A stretch of 64,000 bases of DNA from Limosilactobacillus panis (GTDB lineage: Bacteria > Bacillota > Bacilli > Lactobacillales > Lactobacillaceae). Within the stretch, counting starts at the first letter, position 1, and each line of letters opens with the position of its first letter. The position numbers and the translations under genes were made by a program. The stretch is taken from assembly GCF_019797825.1 (NCBI RefSeq), contig NZ_CP081855.1, forward strand, positions 2,007,551 through 2,071,550, read 5' to 3'. The notes beneath the pieces are model-generated. The model made no database searches. It was not told the DNA's origin and saw nothing but the letters and a program-made list of their open reading frames with translations. Positions 24,889-33,995 of the stretch are shown here, piece by piece.

Positions 24889-25945
24889 TGTTTTGCTTCC
24901 TTTCTGTAACCCTAACGTTATCCCCTAACAGCTCTACTTGCCGGTCTGCAAACCGCCACGGGACCGGCGGAGTAAAGGCAGCGACCCCGTTTTGTCCCAA
25001 CATTTGGGGGTCAATGTAGGTAACCACCTCTTCAACCAAATTAGCCACGGCAAACGCCCGGTGAATGGTCGGGCCCCCTTCGACGTACAACGATTGGAGA
25101 CCTTCCTTGGCAACTGTCGCAACGACCTCTTTTACTCCACCAGTCGGCAGGCAGAATACTCGGGCGGTGGTCTCGCCGAGCTGGTCAGCGAGGGTCGGGC
25201 TGGCCGTAAATACCCAGGTCGGTGCCAGGCCATCATGGAGGAGCCTCAACTGGGGATGGTCGGCTAACCGCCCCCGCCGGTCGAGGACAATCCGTACGGG
25301 CATGAAGGCCGGCTGTGGTTGGGGAACCAATGTCGGATCATCAACAATCGCCGTGGTACTGCCAATAACAATTCCCTGAAAGTTGGCCCGTTCCCGGTGG
25401 ACCCGATCATAGACCGCCCGGTTAGTGATCACCGTCCGCTGACCTGGGCCCGCACTGACGCGGTGGTCGAGGCTGATAGCCTGTTTAAGTGTGATCCAGG
25501 GACGGCCGTGGCGGAAAAAGAAATTGTAGTGGGGGTTCACCCGGGCGGCGGCCTGATCACTGACGCCGGTCACGACCGTAATACCGTGTTGACGTAAGCG
25601 GGCGATCCCCTTTTCCGTCACTAGGGAGTGGGGGTCGGTCTCGGCAATTACCACCCGCTTGATCCCCCGGTCGCTGATCAACTGGGTGCAGGGGGGCTGT
25701 TTGCCGTAGTGGTTACAGGGCTCCAGAGTTACGTAAAGGGTGGCCCCCAGCGTCTGTGCCGGCGTGAGTTTGGTTAAGGCGTCCCGTTCCGCATGGGGCC
25801 CACCAAAGCGCTGGGTATGCCCGGTCGCGAGAATTTCACCATCTTTGACCACCACAGCACCCACCTGGGGGTTCTGCCAGGTCCCCGTCGCCTGCCTAGC
25901 CTGGTCAATGGCAATTTTCATAAAGTATTGATCGTTGATTTCCAT
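24881..25945 (-). CDS. ribD: Riboflavin deaminase/reductase
   Basis: About 354 residues with an N-terminal deaminase domain (HAERDAL, then EPCNHYGKQPPCTQ: the zinc-binding HAE and PCxxxxxxPPC motifs) and a C-terminal reductase domain (RIVLDRRGRL, SLYVEGGPTIHRAF). It performs the second and third steps after GTP opening. GGAGG lies only three bases before the ATG at 25945 (or directly before the GTG at 25948), a tight spacing. It is the first gene of the operon, behind the FMN riboswitch and two hairpins. Confidence 0.93.
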   Translation of the reverse strand: MEINDQYFMKIAIDQARQATGTWQNPQVGAVVVKDGEILATGHTQRFGGPHAERDALTKLTPAQTLGATLYVTLEPCNHYGKQPPCTQLISDRGIKRVVIAETDPHSLVTEKGIARLRQHGITVVTGVSDQAAARVNPHYNFFFRHGRPWITLKQAISLDHRVSAGPGQRTVITNRAVYDRVHRERANFQGIVIGSTTAIVDDPTLVPQPQPAFMPVRIVLDRRGRLADHPQLRLLHDGLAPTWVFTASPTLADQLGETTARVFCLPTGGVKEVVATVAKEGLQSLYVEGGPTIHRAFAVANLVEEVVTYIDPQMLGQNGVAAFTPPVPWRFADRQVELLGDNVRVTERKQNNV

Positions 25946-25957
25946 CACCCTCCAACA

Positions 25958-25991
25958 AAAAAGCGTCCCAGGATTTCTCTTGGGGCGCTAA
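25958..25991 (-). terminator. Promoter-proximal second terminator of the rib leader
   Basis: On the minus strand GCG-CCCA pairs with TGGG-CGC and is followed by TTTTTT; the ribD ribosome binding site follows within five bases. Confidence 0.6.
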
Positions 25992-26019
25992 ACTTTCACT
26001 TTTGACGGCACTGCGGGTA

Positions 26020-26057
26020 AAAATAAAACCCGGATAACAAAGGTGTCATCCGGGGTC
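26020..26057 (-). terminator. FMN riboswitch expression-platform terminator
   Basis: CCCGGAT-AC pairs with GT-ATCCGGG and is followed by TTTTATTTTTA on the minus strand, 30 bases beyond the aptamer. Confidence 0.75.
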
Positions 26058-26087
26058 ATTTTAAACTGCTAGTGTAATACAGCGTTT

Positions 26088-26220
26088 TTCTTCTCCCATC
26101 CAGACTATACTGTCGGTACCAGACTTGCACTGGTTCAACCACTGGTCACTGTCGACTAGCGGGTCACGGACTTCAAGTTGCCTTGTCACCGTCGGTTGGG
26201 AATTTCACCCGGCCCCGAAG
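26088..26220 (-). promoter_or_regulatory. FMN riboswitch (RFN element)
   Basis: The minus strand contains the diagnostic RFN segments in order: CTTCGGGGC-GGGTGAAATTCCC, AACCGACGGTGA, AGTCCGTGACCC, and GACAGTATAGTCTGGATGGG with AGAAGAAA. It binds FMN and switches off the downstream rib operon. A promoter with TTTACA-17-TACACT lies just upstream (about 26240-26270). Confidence 0.95.
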
Positions 26221-26351
26221 AAAACTAACTTTCAATTTATCTATAGTGTACGTGCTTACTAACTTTTTGTAAAGGCTTTCTTTAACATTTAAGCTAAATT
26301 AGTCCACTTTCCACATGTACTTCTGGAGGATTTGACTGACCCCCACGGCAA

Positions 26352-26609
26352 TTAATAGCGTTGAAAAAAGTACTGACGGATAATCAGAACCTGGGATAAC
26401 AGTAACCCACTGATTACCAACACCACTATCACGACTAACCATCCCTTCCACAGTAAAGACAGCCGCTGGTCCGGACGGTGGCCAAGCCGGTTATATATTT
26501 TGGTGCTGATGCCTAAGAAAAATGGGGCAACACATTCGCTGTAAACTACGGCGGCCTGGGTCAAGCCCAGCCGCTTTCGTTGCTCACGGATCTGTTGACC
26601 AAAGTTCAT
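26352..26609 (-). pseudogene. Remnant of an XRE-type regulator with C-terminal membrane segment
   Basis: The first 17 residues (MNFGQQIREQRKRLGLTQ) are the start of an XRE helix-turn-helix. The rest of the DNA-binding domain is missing and the sequence jumps to AAVVYSECVAPFFLG and then a hydrophobic C-terminal helix (WLVVIVVLVISGLLLSQVLII). This looks like an internal deletion of a membrane-linked XRE protein, now 86 residues. It lies between the rib operon promoter and the first IS element. Confidence 0.6.
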
Positions 26610-26785
26610 CATTGTTTCCTCATTTCTGAAAATTATTTTAGTGATAATATAAAACTAATGGTATTTTGACCAGCAAGAGTTACTTGCATCCTTGACGTGA
26701 TGGGCACTAACCGCTCCCAATCGGTCAATGATCACCTGCAAACTAAATTCTTGTAATTTGGCCAATTAGCAGTAAGATAATTCTA

Positions 26786-27763
26786 ACGCGTGGTGCTAGT
26801 ACTCATTAGTATGTTTGATTTTACAAAAAAAGCCCAACATGGTTAGACTATTAAGTGATACAAAACTTAAATAGAAAAGAGCCTTAATCATGTTGAACCT
26901 TCTTAAGTCTAACCACTATTGCCATCATTTACAAGTTAATTTTGCTCAATTAAACCGTACCTGCCATCGCTGGTATAAGCTTTATGCACCTAAAAAGCTC
27001 GTTCAACGACCGAACATCAACCAAGTTAAAGTTGATGATAGTACCCTAATAGCCCTTCTGATTTGCCAAACTCAGTTAGGAATCGAATCGCAACGACGCT
27101 TTTGTATGATCTTGGTGAGCTCCATTTCTCGGTCACGTTTCAACCGTCGCACTCGCCAATTACTACCGTTACTCAGTTTAATTAGGCGAAAGCTAAACCA
27201 AGATGTTGATTTACATGGACAATTCCTAATTATTGATAGCTTTCCAGTACCAGTTTGTCATCCAGTTCGCAATTATCGAGCCAAGATTTTTCGGGGAAGT
27301 ACTGATATTGGCTATAACGCTACGAAAAAACAGTATTACTATGGGTTTAAAGTCCACATGATTGTTAGTAGTGATGGTTACTTGCTCAACTACATCGTTA
27401 CTAAAGCTTCTGTCCATGATAGTAAGGTCGCCGAAGAATTAATCTTAAACACTATGCCACTTGAGCACTTTTTATTAGCAGATGTTGGCTATGTTAGCCG
27501 TCAGCTTCATACCGACCTAGTTAGTGATGGCTATGAGCTTTGGACTCCATTTCGTCAAAACATGGCTGGCGCTAAGAAGCATAATTCACGAATCCTAAAA
27601 GCAATTCGCCGAACGATTGAGACCGACTTTTCGTTATTAAAATACTATAATGCCGAAAATAATCGTGCGCGAAGTTTAGCAGGCTTTCAAGAACGGTTAG
27701 AAGTGGCAATTTTAGCATCTAATATGGAGTATTGTCTAGAAAAGTTTCACTAGCACCACGCGT
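26786..27763 (+). mobile_element. IS982-like insertion sequence, copy 1 (978 bp)
   Basis: Terminal inverted repeats ACGCGTGGTGCTAGT and ACTAGCACCACGCGT bound a single transposase gene. The 7-bp target duplication AATTCTA is present on both sides (26779-26785 and 27764-27770). It is identical in sequence to copy 2 at 38295-39272, so transposition is recent. Confidence 0.93.
26890..27753 (+). CDS. IS982-family transposase
   Basis: A 287-residue DDE transposase. The acidic residues appear in FLIIDSFPVPVC, LLADVGYVS and RRTIETDFSLLKYY, and KQYYYGFKVHM is typical of IS982-family proteins. The frame is intact, so the element may be active. The same protein is encoded by copy 2. Confidence 0.92.
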   Translation: MLNLLKSNHYCHHLQVNFAQLNRTCHRWYKLYAPKKLVQRPNINQVKVDDSTLIALLICQTQLGIESQRRFCMILVSSISRSRFNRRTRQLLPLLSLIRRKLNQDVDLHGQFLIIDSFPVPVCHPVRNYRAKIFRGSTDIGYNATKKQYYYGFKVHMIVSSDGYLLNYIVTKASVHDSKVAEELILNTMPLEHFLLADVGYVSRQLHTDLVSDGYELWTPFRQNMAGAKKHNSRILKAIRRTIETDFSLLKYYNAENNRARSLAGFQERLEVAILASNMEYCLEKFH

Positions 27764-27798
27764 AATTCTAGTAAATCTAAGTAACCGAGGATTGAACG

Positions 27799-29193
27799 AT
27801 GCAAAAACTAAGTTTAAAAAAGGTCATTACTGGAATACTGGTCGTTTTGCTGGTGCTGCTCTTGGGCGTTCACTTACACCAGCGAAACCACTTCAACCGC
27901 AACGTCACCGTTAACCACGTTGCGGTCGGCGGCTTAACCGCCCAGCAAGCCTATGACAAAGTTAAAAAGGCGAAGCAAACGTCGAAGATTTACGTTAAAA
28001 ACCAGCTTGTTTACGTTGGGAAGCCAACCCGGTCAGGCTTTACTGCCAGTGACAAGGGGCGAATCATTAAGGCACTTCATGAGCAGTACACTTTCTTTCC
28101 GTCCAGGCGGCGAGTCAACCTGCTTGTTGAGCCGGCAAATCTTGATAAGTCGGCACTTGGTGACATTGACGCGGCCGTCAATAACCAAATTCAACAGCTC
28201 AATCGCGGTCGACGGGCACCCCACGATGCCTACGCCGTTTACCAGGATGGCAAGGTGAAAGTCATCCCCGCCGTCAAGGGTACCCAGTACAGTAGCAAGG
28301 GGTTAACCAAAACCGTCAGTCGGGAATTCGTCAACGGGACCGTCCACTTACAGCCAAAGTTCATCACACCCCTCAGCGCAAACAGTGCAACTGTGCAAAA
28401 CGAGAAGAAGCAGCTTACCAAGCTAGAGGGCCGGAGCGTGACTTACCGGGTCCAAAATAAGGACTACCGGTTCACCACGGCTGGTGTTATTGCCCGGGCT
28501 ACCTACCAAAATGGCCACTACAGTTTTAAGACGAGACCGGTCAAAGCCAAGATCAACCAGATTAACCGGAAGCAGGCTACTCTGGGTAAGTCCTTCAGGT
28601 TCAAGACGACTTCCGGAAAGGCAATCACCACAACGAATACCGGGACTTACGGCTGGAAGATCAGCAGCAAGCAGGCCGGCCAGTCATTGGCAAGTGCCCT
28701 GGTTGCCAATAAGAAGCAGGTCAACGCCGCAAACGACATTTACGGCAAGGGCTACAGCCATCTCGGGACGGGGTACAATAACACCAGCAACGACGGCATT
28801 GGAAAAACCTACGTGGCGGTTTCCCTCGCCAAACAGCACGCCTGGTTCTATAAGAATGGCAAGTGTGTGTTGAGTACCGATATCGTCAGTGGAACTAATA
28901 ACGCCGGTAACCGGACCCCCAAGGGCGTTTGGTATATCATGTACCAACAAAGCCCATCCGTTTTACGGGGTACCAACGACAATGGTTCCAAGTACAGTAG
29001 CCCAGTACAGTACTGGTCACCATTTACCCTCTCCGGTTGTGGTTTCCACGATGCCAGTTGGCGTCATGACTGGTCAAAGACGGCCTACAAGGAAACTGGT
29101 GGTGGTTCACACGGCTGTATTAACATGCACCCGGAAAATGCCGGAATAGGTTCCCACGCCCTCTCCAAGGGTGAACCAGTAATTATTTACTAA
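27799..29193 (+). CDS. L,D-transpeptidase (YkuD) with N-terminal membrane anchor
   Basis: A 464-residue protein. Residues about 8-25 form a transmembrane anchor. A VanW-like/peptidoglycan-binding region (HVAVGGLTAQQAYDKVKKA and following, about 35-280) leads to a C-terminal YkuD catalytic domain (about 320-464) with GGGSHGCINMHPENA carrying the catalytic cysteine and histidine. Such enzymes form 3-3 crosslinks or attach ligands to peptidoglycan outside the membrane. The GAGG ribosome binding site lies in the 35-base gap after IS copy 1, which appears to separate the gene from its old promoter. Confidence 0.88.
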   Translation: MQKLSLKKVITGILVVLLVLLLGVHLHQRNHFNRNVTVNHVAVGGLTAQQAYDKVKKAKQTSKIYVKNQLVYVGKPTRSGFTASDKGRIIKALHEQYTFFPSRRRVNLLVEPANLDKSALGDIDAAVNNQIQQLNRGRRAPHDAYAVYQDGKVKVIPAVKGTQYSSKGLTKTVSREFVNGTVHLQPKFITPLSANSATVQNEKKQLTKLEGRSVTYRVQNKDYRFTTAGVIARATYQNGHYSFKTRPVKAKINQINRKQATLGKSFRFKTTSGKAITTTNTGTYGWKISSKQAGQSLASALVANKKQVNAANDIYGKGYSHLGTGYNNTSNDGIGKTYVAVSLAKQHAWFYKNGKCVLSTDIVSGTNNAGNRTPKGVWYIMYQQSPSVLRGTNDNGSKYSSPVQYWSPFTLSGCGFHDASWRHDWSKTAYKETGGGSHGCINMHPENAGIGSHALSKGEPVIIY

Positions 29194-29198
29194 TAAGT

Positions 29199-29236
29199 AC
29201 GGCGTCAGCCTCAATTGCGGGCTGGCGCCGTTTTTT
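29199..29236 (+). terminator. Terminator after the L,D-transpeptidase
   Basis: ACGGCG-CAGCC pairs with GGCTG-CGCCGT, followed by TTTTTT. Confidence 0.85.
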
Positions 29237-29241
29237 GAAAA

Positions 29242-29289
29242 AGTATAAAGAAGTATAAAACGAAATCAAAAGTATAAAAGAGCATAAAA
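29242..29289 (+). repeat. A/T-rich direct repeats before an ATPase remnant
   Basis: Four direct repeats of AGTATAAA or AGCATAAA type. A similar block (AGTTATAAAA, three copies) precedes the ATPase pseudogene at 36808, including a CGAA spacer in the same place. They probably formed the operator of this gene family. Confidence 0.55.
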
Positions 29290-29308
29290 ATAACGGAGGG
29301 CGGACAAA

Positions 29309-29412
29309 ATGAAGAATCCCTTTACCCCAGTTTTGGCCGGGTCCCTAAGATTTACCTGGATCGTGAACAAACTGTCCACCAGCTAGAGGTGGACATTCAA
29401 GCTTCCTATTAA
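29309..29412 (+). pseudogene. 5' remnant of an AAA-type ATPase gene
   Basis: After a good GGAGGG ribosome binding site, the ATG begins KNPFTP. A shift of frame near codon 7 then reads SFGRVPKIYLDRE and continues to a stop after about 34 codons. This parallels the start of the ATPase pseudogene at 36808 (DNPFNPSFGTVPSVFLDRN). Only the first 30 or so codons remain. Confidence 0.65.
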
Positions 29413-29454
29413 ATCAGTTAAAATGAAGGTAATAAATAGAAAGGAGCCCTCCGT

Positions 29455-30054
29455 ATGGCACTTCATGACCAGCAAATTTATAATCCAGACGACCCGGAAA
29501 TTTTGGAAAAACAAACCCAGGCTCAGCTCCCCATGTACGAATACAACCGCACCCTCCCCACTGAGAGGGCCAAACGTCAAGGCCTGTTGAAAAAGATGCT
29601 CGGTAAAGTGGGTAAAGGCTGTTATCTCGAGCCACCCTTTCACGCTAACTTTGGCGGTAAGCACGTCATGCTTGGCGACCACATTTACGCTAACTTTAAC
29701 CTAACCGTGGTCGATGATACCTACATTTATATCGGCAGCCATACTATGATTGGTCCCAATGTTACCCTGGCATCAGCCAACCACCCCATCATGCCAGAAT
29801 TACGGAAAAAGGGCTACCAGTACAACTTACCAATCCATATTGGCAAAAACTGCTGGCTCGGGGCCGGCGTTATCGTTGTTCCCGGTGTAACCATTGGTGA
29901 TAATACCGTGGTCGGGGCCGGCGCCGTCGTCACCAAGGGCCTGCCAGCTAACGTGGTCGCTGTCGGGGTTCCCGCTAAAGTTGTCCGCCCAATCGGCGAC
30001 CATGATCGACAGTATTACCACGGCAAAATGAAAATCGATCCGCAGCTTCTTTAA
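29455..30054 (+). CDS. Sugar O-acetyltransferase (maltose/galactoside type)
   Basis: A 199-residue left-handed beta-helix acetyltransferase. The MAC N-terminal region is followed by GKVGKGCYLEPPFHANFGG, then hexapeptide repeats and the acetyl-CoA binding end GAGAVVTKGLPANVVAVGVPAKVVR. A catalytic histidine lies in SANHPI. It acetylates maltose- or galactoside-like sugars with acetyl-CoA. The paralogue at 21139-21757 is broken, so this may be the only working copy here. AAAGGAG precedes the ATG. Confidence 0.9.
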   Translation: MALHDQQIYNPDDPEILEKQTQAQLPMYEYNRTLPTERAKRQGLLKKMLGKVGKGCYLEPPFHANFGGKHVMLGDHIYANFNLTVVDDTYIYIGSHTMIGPNVTLASANHPIMPELRKKGYQYNLPIHIGKNCWLGAGVIVVPGVTIGDNTVVGAGAVVTKGLPANVVAVGVPAKVVRPIGDHDRQYYHGKMKIDPQLL

Positions 30055-30084
30055 TCATGTTTGAGCTCAAAGGCGGTGATTTCA

Positions 30085-30318
30085 ATGATTTTAGCATGTG
30101 TAATCGCCCTGTTCTTCTTTTGGTTCGGCAATGAAATTTATCGGGGAAACAAGAAATTCTATCACTTTATTGCTGGCAATATATTTGGCGATAGCGATGA
30201 TAATGTCGAAAAGCATCACAGGGGACTAGGTATTTTCTATTGCTGCTTTGGGGTGTTTGTACTATCAATCCTTTGGTGGGGGCCAAAATTACAAACTTTA
30301 TTAGAACACTGGCCTTAA
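30085..30318 (+). CDS. Small two-helix membrane protein, unknown
   Basis: A 77-residue protein with a hydrophobic N-terminal segment (MILACVIALFFFWFG) and a second one near the C-terminus (GIFYCCFGVFVLSILWWG). A polar loop rich in Asp, His and Lys lies between them. I do not recognise the family. The ATG at 30085 follows AAAGGCGGTGA; the frame can be extended to 30061 without a ribosome binding site. It lies 30 bases after the acetyltransferase gene and ends in a strong terminator. Confidence 0.6.
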   Translation: MILACVIALFFFWFGNEIYRGNKKFYHFIAGNIFGDSDDNVEKHHRGLGIFYCCFGVFVLSILWWGPKLQTLLEHWP

Positions 30319-30321
30319 ACT

Positions 30322-30368
30322 AAAAGTCCGAATTACGATTCTGAATCAGAATTATAATTCGGACTTTT
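30322..30368. terminator. Bidirectional terminator
   Basis: AAAAGTCCGAATTA pairs perfectly with TAATTCGGACTTTT; both strands have short T tails. Confidence 0.8.
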
Positions 30369-30374
30369 ATTCTG

Positions 30375-30520
30375 TTATTTAAATAATTGTTCTAATAAAC
30401 TACCCTTTGGTACTGCTTCATTACTATTAGTAGCAACTGATATTTGCCCAGTGGGAAATAATTTCTACTTTAGCCCCAATGGAGGAGCAAAAAAGCACTA
30501 CTAAATCATTATGGATCCCC
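30375..30520 (-). other. Gene-free stretch with a possible decayed C-terminal coding remnant
   Basis: Between the terminator and the next gene (30369-30611) no intact gene is visible. On the minus strand one frame reads FPTGQISVATNSNEAVPKG and then SLLEQLFK before a stop at 30375, adjacent to the bidirectional terminator. The preceding sequence is out of frame. It may be the end of a lost gene; its identity is unknown. Confidence 0.3.
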
Positions 30521-30611
30521 CCAAACATTTATTTTGCACCGAAAAGGAGCATTATAATCACTAACCCTAAGCGAAAAGAAGGCAATCATTATTCAAAAAC
30601 ATAACAACCCA

Positions 30612-31265
30612 ATGTCAACCCGTATTCTCGCCTTAATTACTGGCCTAGTCATTAACGCGCTCGGTAACGGGCTAACGGTTGCGACTAGTGTCGGGACGAG
30701 CCCTTGGACCGCCTCAGAAGTTAACATTGCTAACCTCATTGGCACCTCAGTTGGGATACCGATATTTTGCGTTGGCTCTTTTGTCGCAATCGTCAACCAG
30801 CTCCTCATCCGTCAATGGGACAAACTACGCTTCTTTGGCGAACTCGGCTTTATCGCCTGCTTCAGTTACTTTGTCGATATTTTCGTGGCCCTTTTCACCT
30901 GGCTTGGCGTGCCCCACTTTCCGTTCCTAATCCGGACCATTCTTTGCTTCATCGGGGTCGCCACCTTCTGCTGTGCCATCTCGATTTACCAGCGGGCCAA
31001 CCTGATTATGCACCCAAATGACGACACGACTAACATCCTTCGCTTCCTCTATTGCCACAACCGGGTGATTGTCGCTCAGTTGGTCAACTTTATTCCGCCC
31101 ATTATTATCATGGTAATAACCTTCTTAATCAGCGGACGCTTGTACGCGATCAATATTGGGACGCTATTTGCCCTGCTCGCTAACGGTCCACTGATTGGCT
31201 TCTTTGACCGGCACATCTGGCATGGCCTCACGCACAATTTTCGGGTCAAAAATACCGATAAATAA
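30612..31265 (+). CDS. YczE/YitT-like integral membrane protein
   Basis: A 217-residue polytopic protein with about five hydrophobic segments and the N-terminal pattern INALGNGLTVATSVGTSPWTA, characteristic of YczE/YyaS-type membrane proteins. The function is unknown. No ribosome binding site fits the ATG at 30612. AGAAGG at 30577-30582 is well placed for an in-frame ATT at 30588 or 30591, so the native start may be eight codons upstream and use a rare codon, or a start codon was lost by mutation. Confidence 0.7.
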   Translation: MSTRILALITGLVINALGNGLTVATSVGTSPWTASEVNIANLIGTSVGIPIFCVGSFVAIVNQLLIRQWDKLRFFGELGFIACFSYFVDIFVALFTWLGVPHFPFLIRTILCFIGVATFCCAISIYQRANLIMHPNDDTTNILRFLYCHNRVIVAQLVNFIPPIIIMVITFLISGRLYAINIGTLFALLANGPLIGFFDRHIWHGLTHNFRVKNTDK

Positions 31266-31350
31266 AGGCCCATCGCAGAGTAATTCCTTTGCTCCCTACT
31301 AGTTTCGCCTTATAATTAAACTATCCTAAAAATAAGAAGTGAATTTTTTA

Positions 31351-33879
31351 ATGACAGATAAGAAACGATTATTAAGTATGTTCCAACCTGACCACTACGA
31401 CCTCTACCTCAACATTAACCGAGAAAAGAAACTGATCACGGGGACGACGACCATCGCTGGGCACGCTAACCAACCCGTAATTAAAATTAACCAAAAATTC
31501 CTACACATCAATGACGTCACCGTGGACCGCAAACCGGTGCCGTTTACCGTCAAGGACGATGAGGAAGCGGTTGAAATCACCCTCCCCGCTGCTGGCGACG
31601 TTAAGCTGAGCATCGACTACACAGCACCGCTGACCGACACGATGATGGGAATTTACCCGTCTTATTACAAGGTTAACGGCGAACAAAAGCAAATCATCGG
31701 GACCCAGTTTGAAACGACCGCGGCCCGGCAAGCCTTCCCGTGTGTCGACGAGCCTGCCGCTAAGGCCACCTTCTCCCTCGCCATCAAGTTTGATGAACAT
31801 CCTGGGGAGACAATCATCGCCAACATGCCGGAAAACCATGTTAAAGATGATGTCCACTACTTTGACCAGACCGTCAAGATGTCAACCTACCTGGTTGCCT
31901 TCGCCTTTGGTGAGTTGCAAAGCAAGATGACAGAAACCAAGTCTGGCGTTAAGGTCGGGGTCTTTGCAACTAAGGCCCACCAAGCAAAGGAACTCGACTT
32001 CGCCCTTGGGATTGCGAAGAAGGCCATCGAATTTTACGAAGATTTCTACCACACTCCGTACCCGCTGCCGCACTCCTGGCAGTTGGCCCTGCCAGACTTC
32101 TCAGCCGGGGCCATGGAAAACTGGGGGTTGGTAACCTACCGTGAAGCCTACCTCCTCTTGAACCCTGATAACACCGCCCTCGACATGAAGCAACTGGTTG
32201 CCACCGTCATCACCCACGAGCTAGCCCACCAGTGGTTTGGTGACCTGGTAACGATGAAGTGGTGGGATGACCTGTGGCTCAACGAAAGTTTTGCCAACAT
32301 GATGGAATACGTCTCCGTTGACGCCATCCACCCTGAATGGAAGATTTGGGAACTGTTCCAAACCTCCGAAGCACCAATGGCTTTGCAACGGGATGCTACT
32401 GATGGCGTTCAGCCCGTCCACGTTGAGGTTAACAATCCGGCCGAAATTGACTCAATCTTCGACCCGGCGATCGTTTACGCCAAGGGTTCCCGGATGCTGG
32501 TCATGGTCCGGTCCCTGCTCGGTGACGATGCCCTGCGTGCCGGCCTAAAGAATTACTTTGCCGCCCACAAGTACAACAACGCGGCTGGTAATGACCTCTG
32601 GCAGGCCCTCGGCGACGCATCTGGCCTGAACATCGGTGAAATCATGAAGTCTTGGTTGGATCAACCGGGTTACCCCGTAGTTTCCGCCACGGTCAACGAC
32701 CAGGGACAACTGGTTCTTAGCCAGAAGCAGTTCTTTATCGGTGACGGTAAGGACAAGGGCCGGACCTGGCAAATCCCGTTGAACAGCAACTACGACGTGG
32801 CCCCACAAATTATGGCGGATAAGACAGTTGTCCTCGGTGACTATGCGACCCTGCGGAAGCAAGCGGGCCAGCCGTTCCGTCTCAATGTCGGCAACAACTC
32901 CCACTTCATCGTTAAGTATGACGACCAGCTGTTGAAAAATATCCTTGACCACGCCACTGACCTGGACAGCATCAGTCAACGCCAGCTCCTTCAAGACCTG
33001 CGCCTGCTTGCGGAAGGGCAACAGATTTCCTACGCTAGCCTGATTCCACTGCTGACCCGGTTTGCTGGCAGTCATTCAGCAATCGTGAACGCTGAGCTCT
33101 ACCACATCGCCAACAGCCTCAAGATGTTTGTTAAGCCTGGTTCGGCTGAAGAAGCCCACCTGAAGAAGTTCTTCAACCAATTGAGTAAGGACCAGGTTGC
33201 CCGGCTCGGTTGGCTACCTAAGGCGGGTGAAAGCAACGACGACCAGCTGGTACGGCCATACGTGCTCAACGCGGCCCTTTATGCCCACAACGAAGATGCA
33301 ATCAAGGCGGCCCACCAGATTTTCCTTGATAACCAGGATAAACTTGGTGCCCTGTCCGCCGATATCCGGGGACTGGTCTTAAAGAGTGAAGTTCAAAACT
33401 ACGGTAGCCGGGACCTCTTCGATAAGCTACTTGCCGCCTATCAGCAAACGGCGGACCCGAGTTACAAGGCCGACTTGCGGATGGCAATTCCAACCACGAC
33501 TGATCCTGAACTGATCAAGTTGATCATTGGTCATTACGAGGACGCCCAAGTGATCAAGCCCCAAGACCTTCGCGCATGGTACCGCGGTGTTCTGGCTAAC
33601 AACGCTGGACAAAAGGCAGCCTGGGATTGGTTGCGCAACGAATGGCAGTGGCTTAACGACACGGTTGGTGGCGACATGGAATTTGCCTCTTACATCACCG
33701 TTTCCGCAAGCATCTTCCACACGCCGCAACGGTTAGCTGAATTCAAGGAATTCTTTGAACCAAAGATCAATACACCAGGCCTGACCCGGGAGATCACGAT
33801 GGACATCCGCATCATTGAGAGCAAGGTTGCCCTGGTGGAAAAGGAAGCTGCCGCCGTAAACGCGGCAATTGCGGACTAA
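31351..33879 (+). CDS. pepN: Aminopeptidase N (M1 metallopeptidase)
   Basis: An 842-residue cytosolic zinc aminopeptidase of full family length. The exopeptidase motif GAMENWG precedes the zinc site HELAHQWF (His289, Glu290, His293) with the third ligand Glu312 in LWLNESFA; an ERAP1-like helical C-terminal domain follows. It degrades peptides from the N-terminus. GAAGTGA precedes the ATG at 31351; the GTG at 31339 lies inside that site. A terminator follows. Confidence 0.96.
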   Translation: MTDKKRLLSMFQPDHYDLYLNINREKKLITGTTTIAGHANQPVIKINQKFLHINDVTVDRKPVPFTVKDDEEAVEITLPAAGDVKLSIDYTAPLTDTMMGIYPSYYKVNGEQKQIIGTQFETTAARQAFPCVDEPAAKATFSLAIKFDEHPGETIIANMPENHVKDDVHYFDQTVKMSTYLVAFAFGELQSKMTETKSGVKVGVFATKAHQAKELDFALGIAKKAIEFYEDFYHTPYPLPHSWQLALPDFSAGAMENWGLVTYREAYLLLNPDNTALDMKQLVATVITHELAHQWFGDLVTMKWWDDLWLNESFANMMEYVSVDAIHPEWKIWELFQTSEAPMALQRDATDGVQPVHVEVNNPAEIDSIFDPAIVYAKGSRMLVMVRSLLGDDALRAGLKNYFAAHKYNNAAGNDLWQALGDASGLNIGEIMKSWLDQPGYPVVSATVNDQGQLVLSQKQFFIGDGKDKGRTWQIPLNSNYDVAPQIMADKTVVLGDYATLRKQAGQPFRLNVGNNSHFIVKYDDQLLKNILDHATDLDSISQRQLLQDLRLLAEGQQISYASLIPLLTRFAGSHSAIVNAELYHIANSLKMFVKPGSAEEAHLKKFFNQLSKDQVARLGWLPKAGESNDDQLVRPYVLNAALYAHNEDAIKAAHQIFLDNQDKLGALSADIRGLVLKSEVQNYGSRDLFDKLLAAYQQTADPSYKADLRMAIPTTTDPELIKLIIGHYEDAQVIKPQDLRAWYRGVLANNAGQKAAWDWLRNEWQWLNDTVGGDMEFASYITVSASIFHTPQRLAEFKEFFEPKINTPGLTREITMDIRIIESKVALVEKEAAAVNAAIAD

Positions 33880-33901
33880 CATTATAAATAACTGTTAAAC
33901 G

Positions 33902-33949
33902 AACAATCCAGAATGGCAAAATAATGTCATCCTGGATTGTTTAGTTTTT
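33902..33949 (+). terminator. Terminator after pepN
   Basis: AACAATCCAG-ATG pairs with CAT-CTGGATTGTT, followed by TTAGTTTTT. Confidence 0.8.
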
Positions 33950-33995
33950 GAAAATGATATAATGGTGAGGTTTGCAACACGAGGGAGAAAAAATT

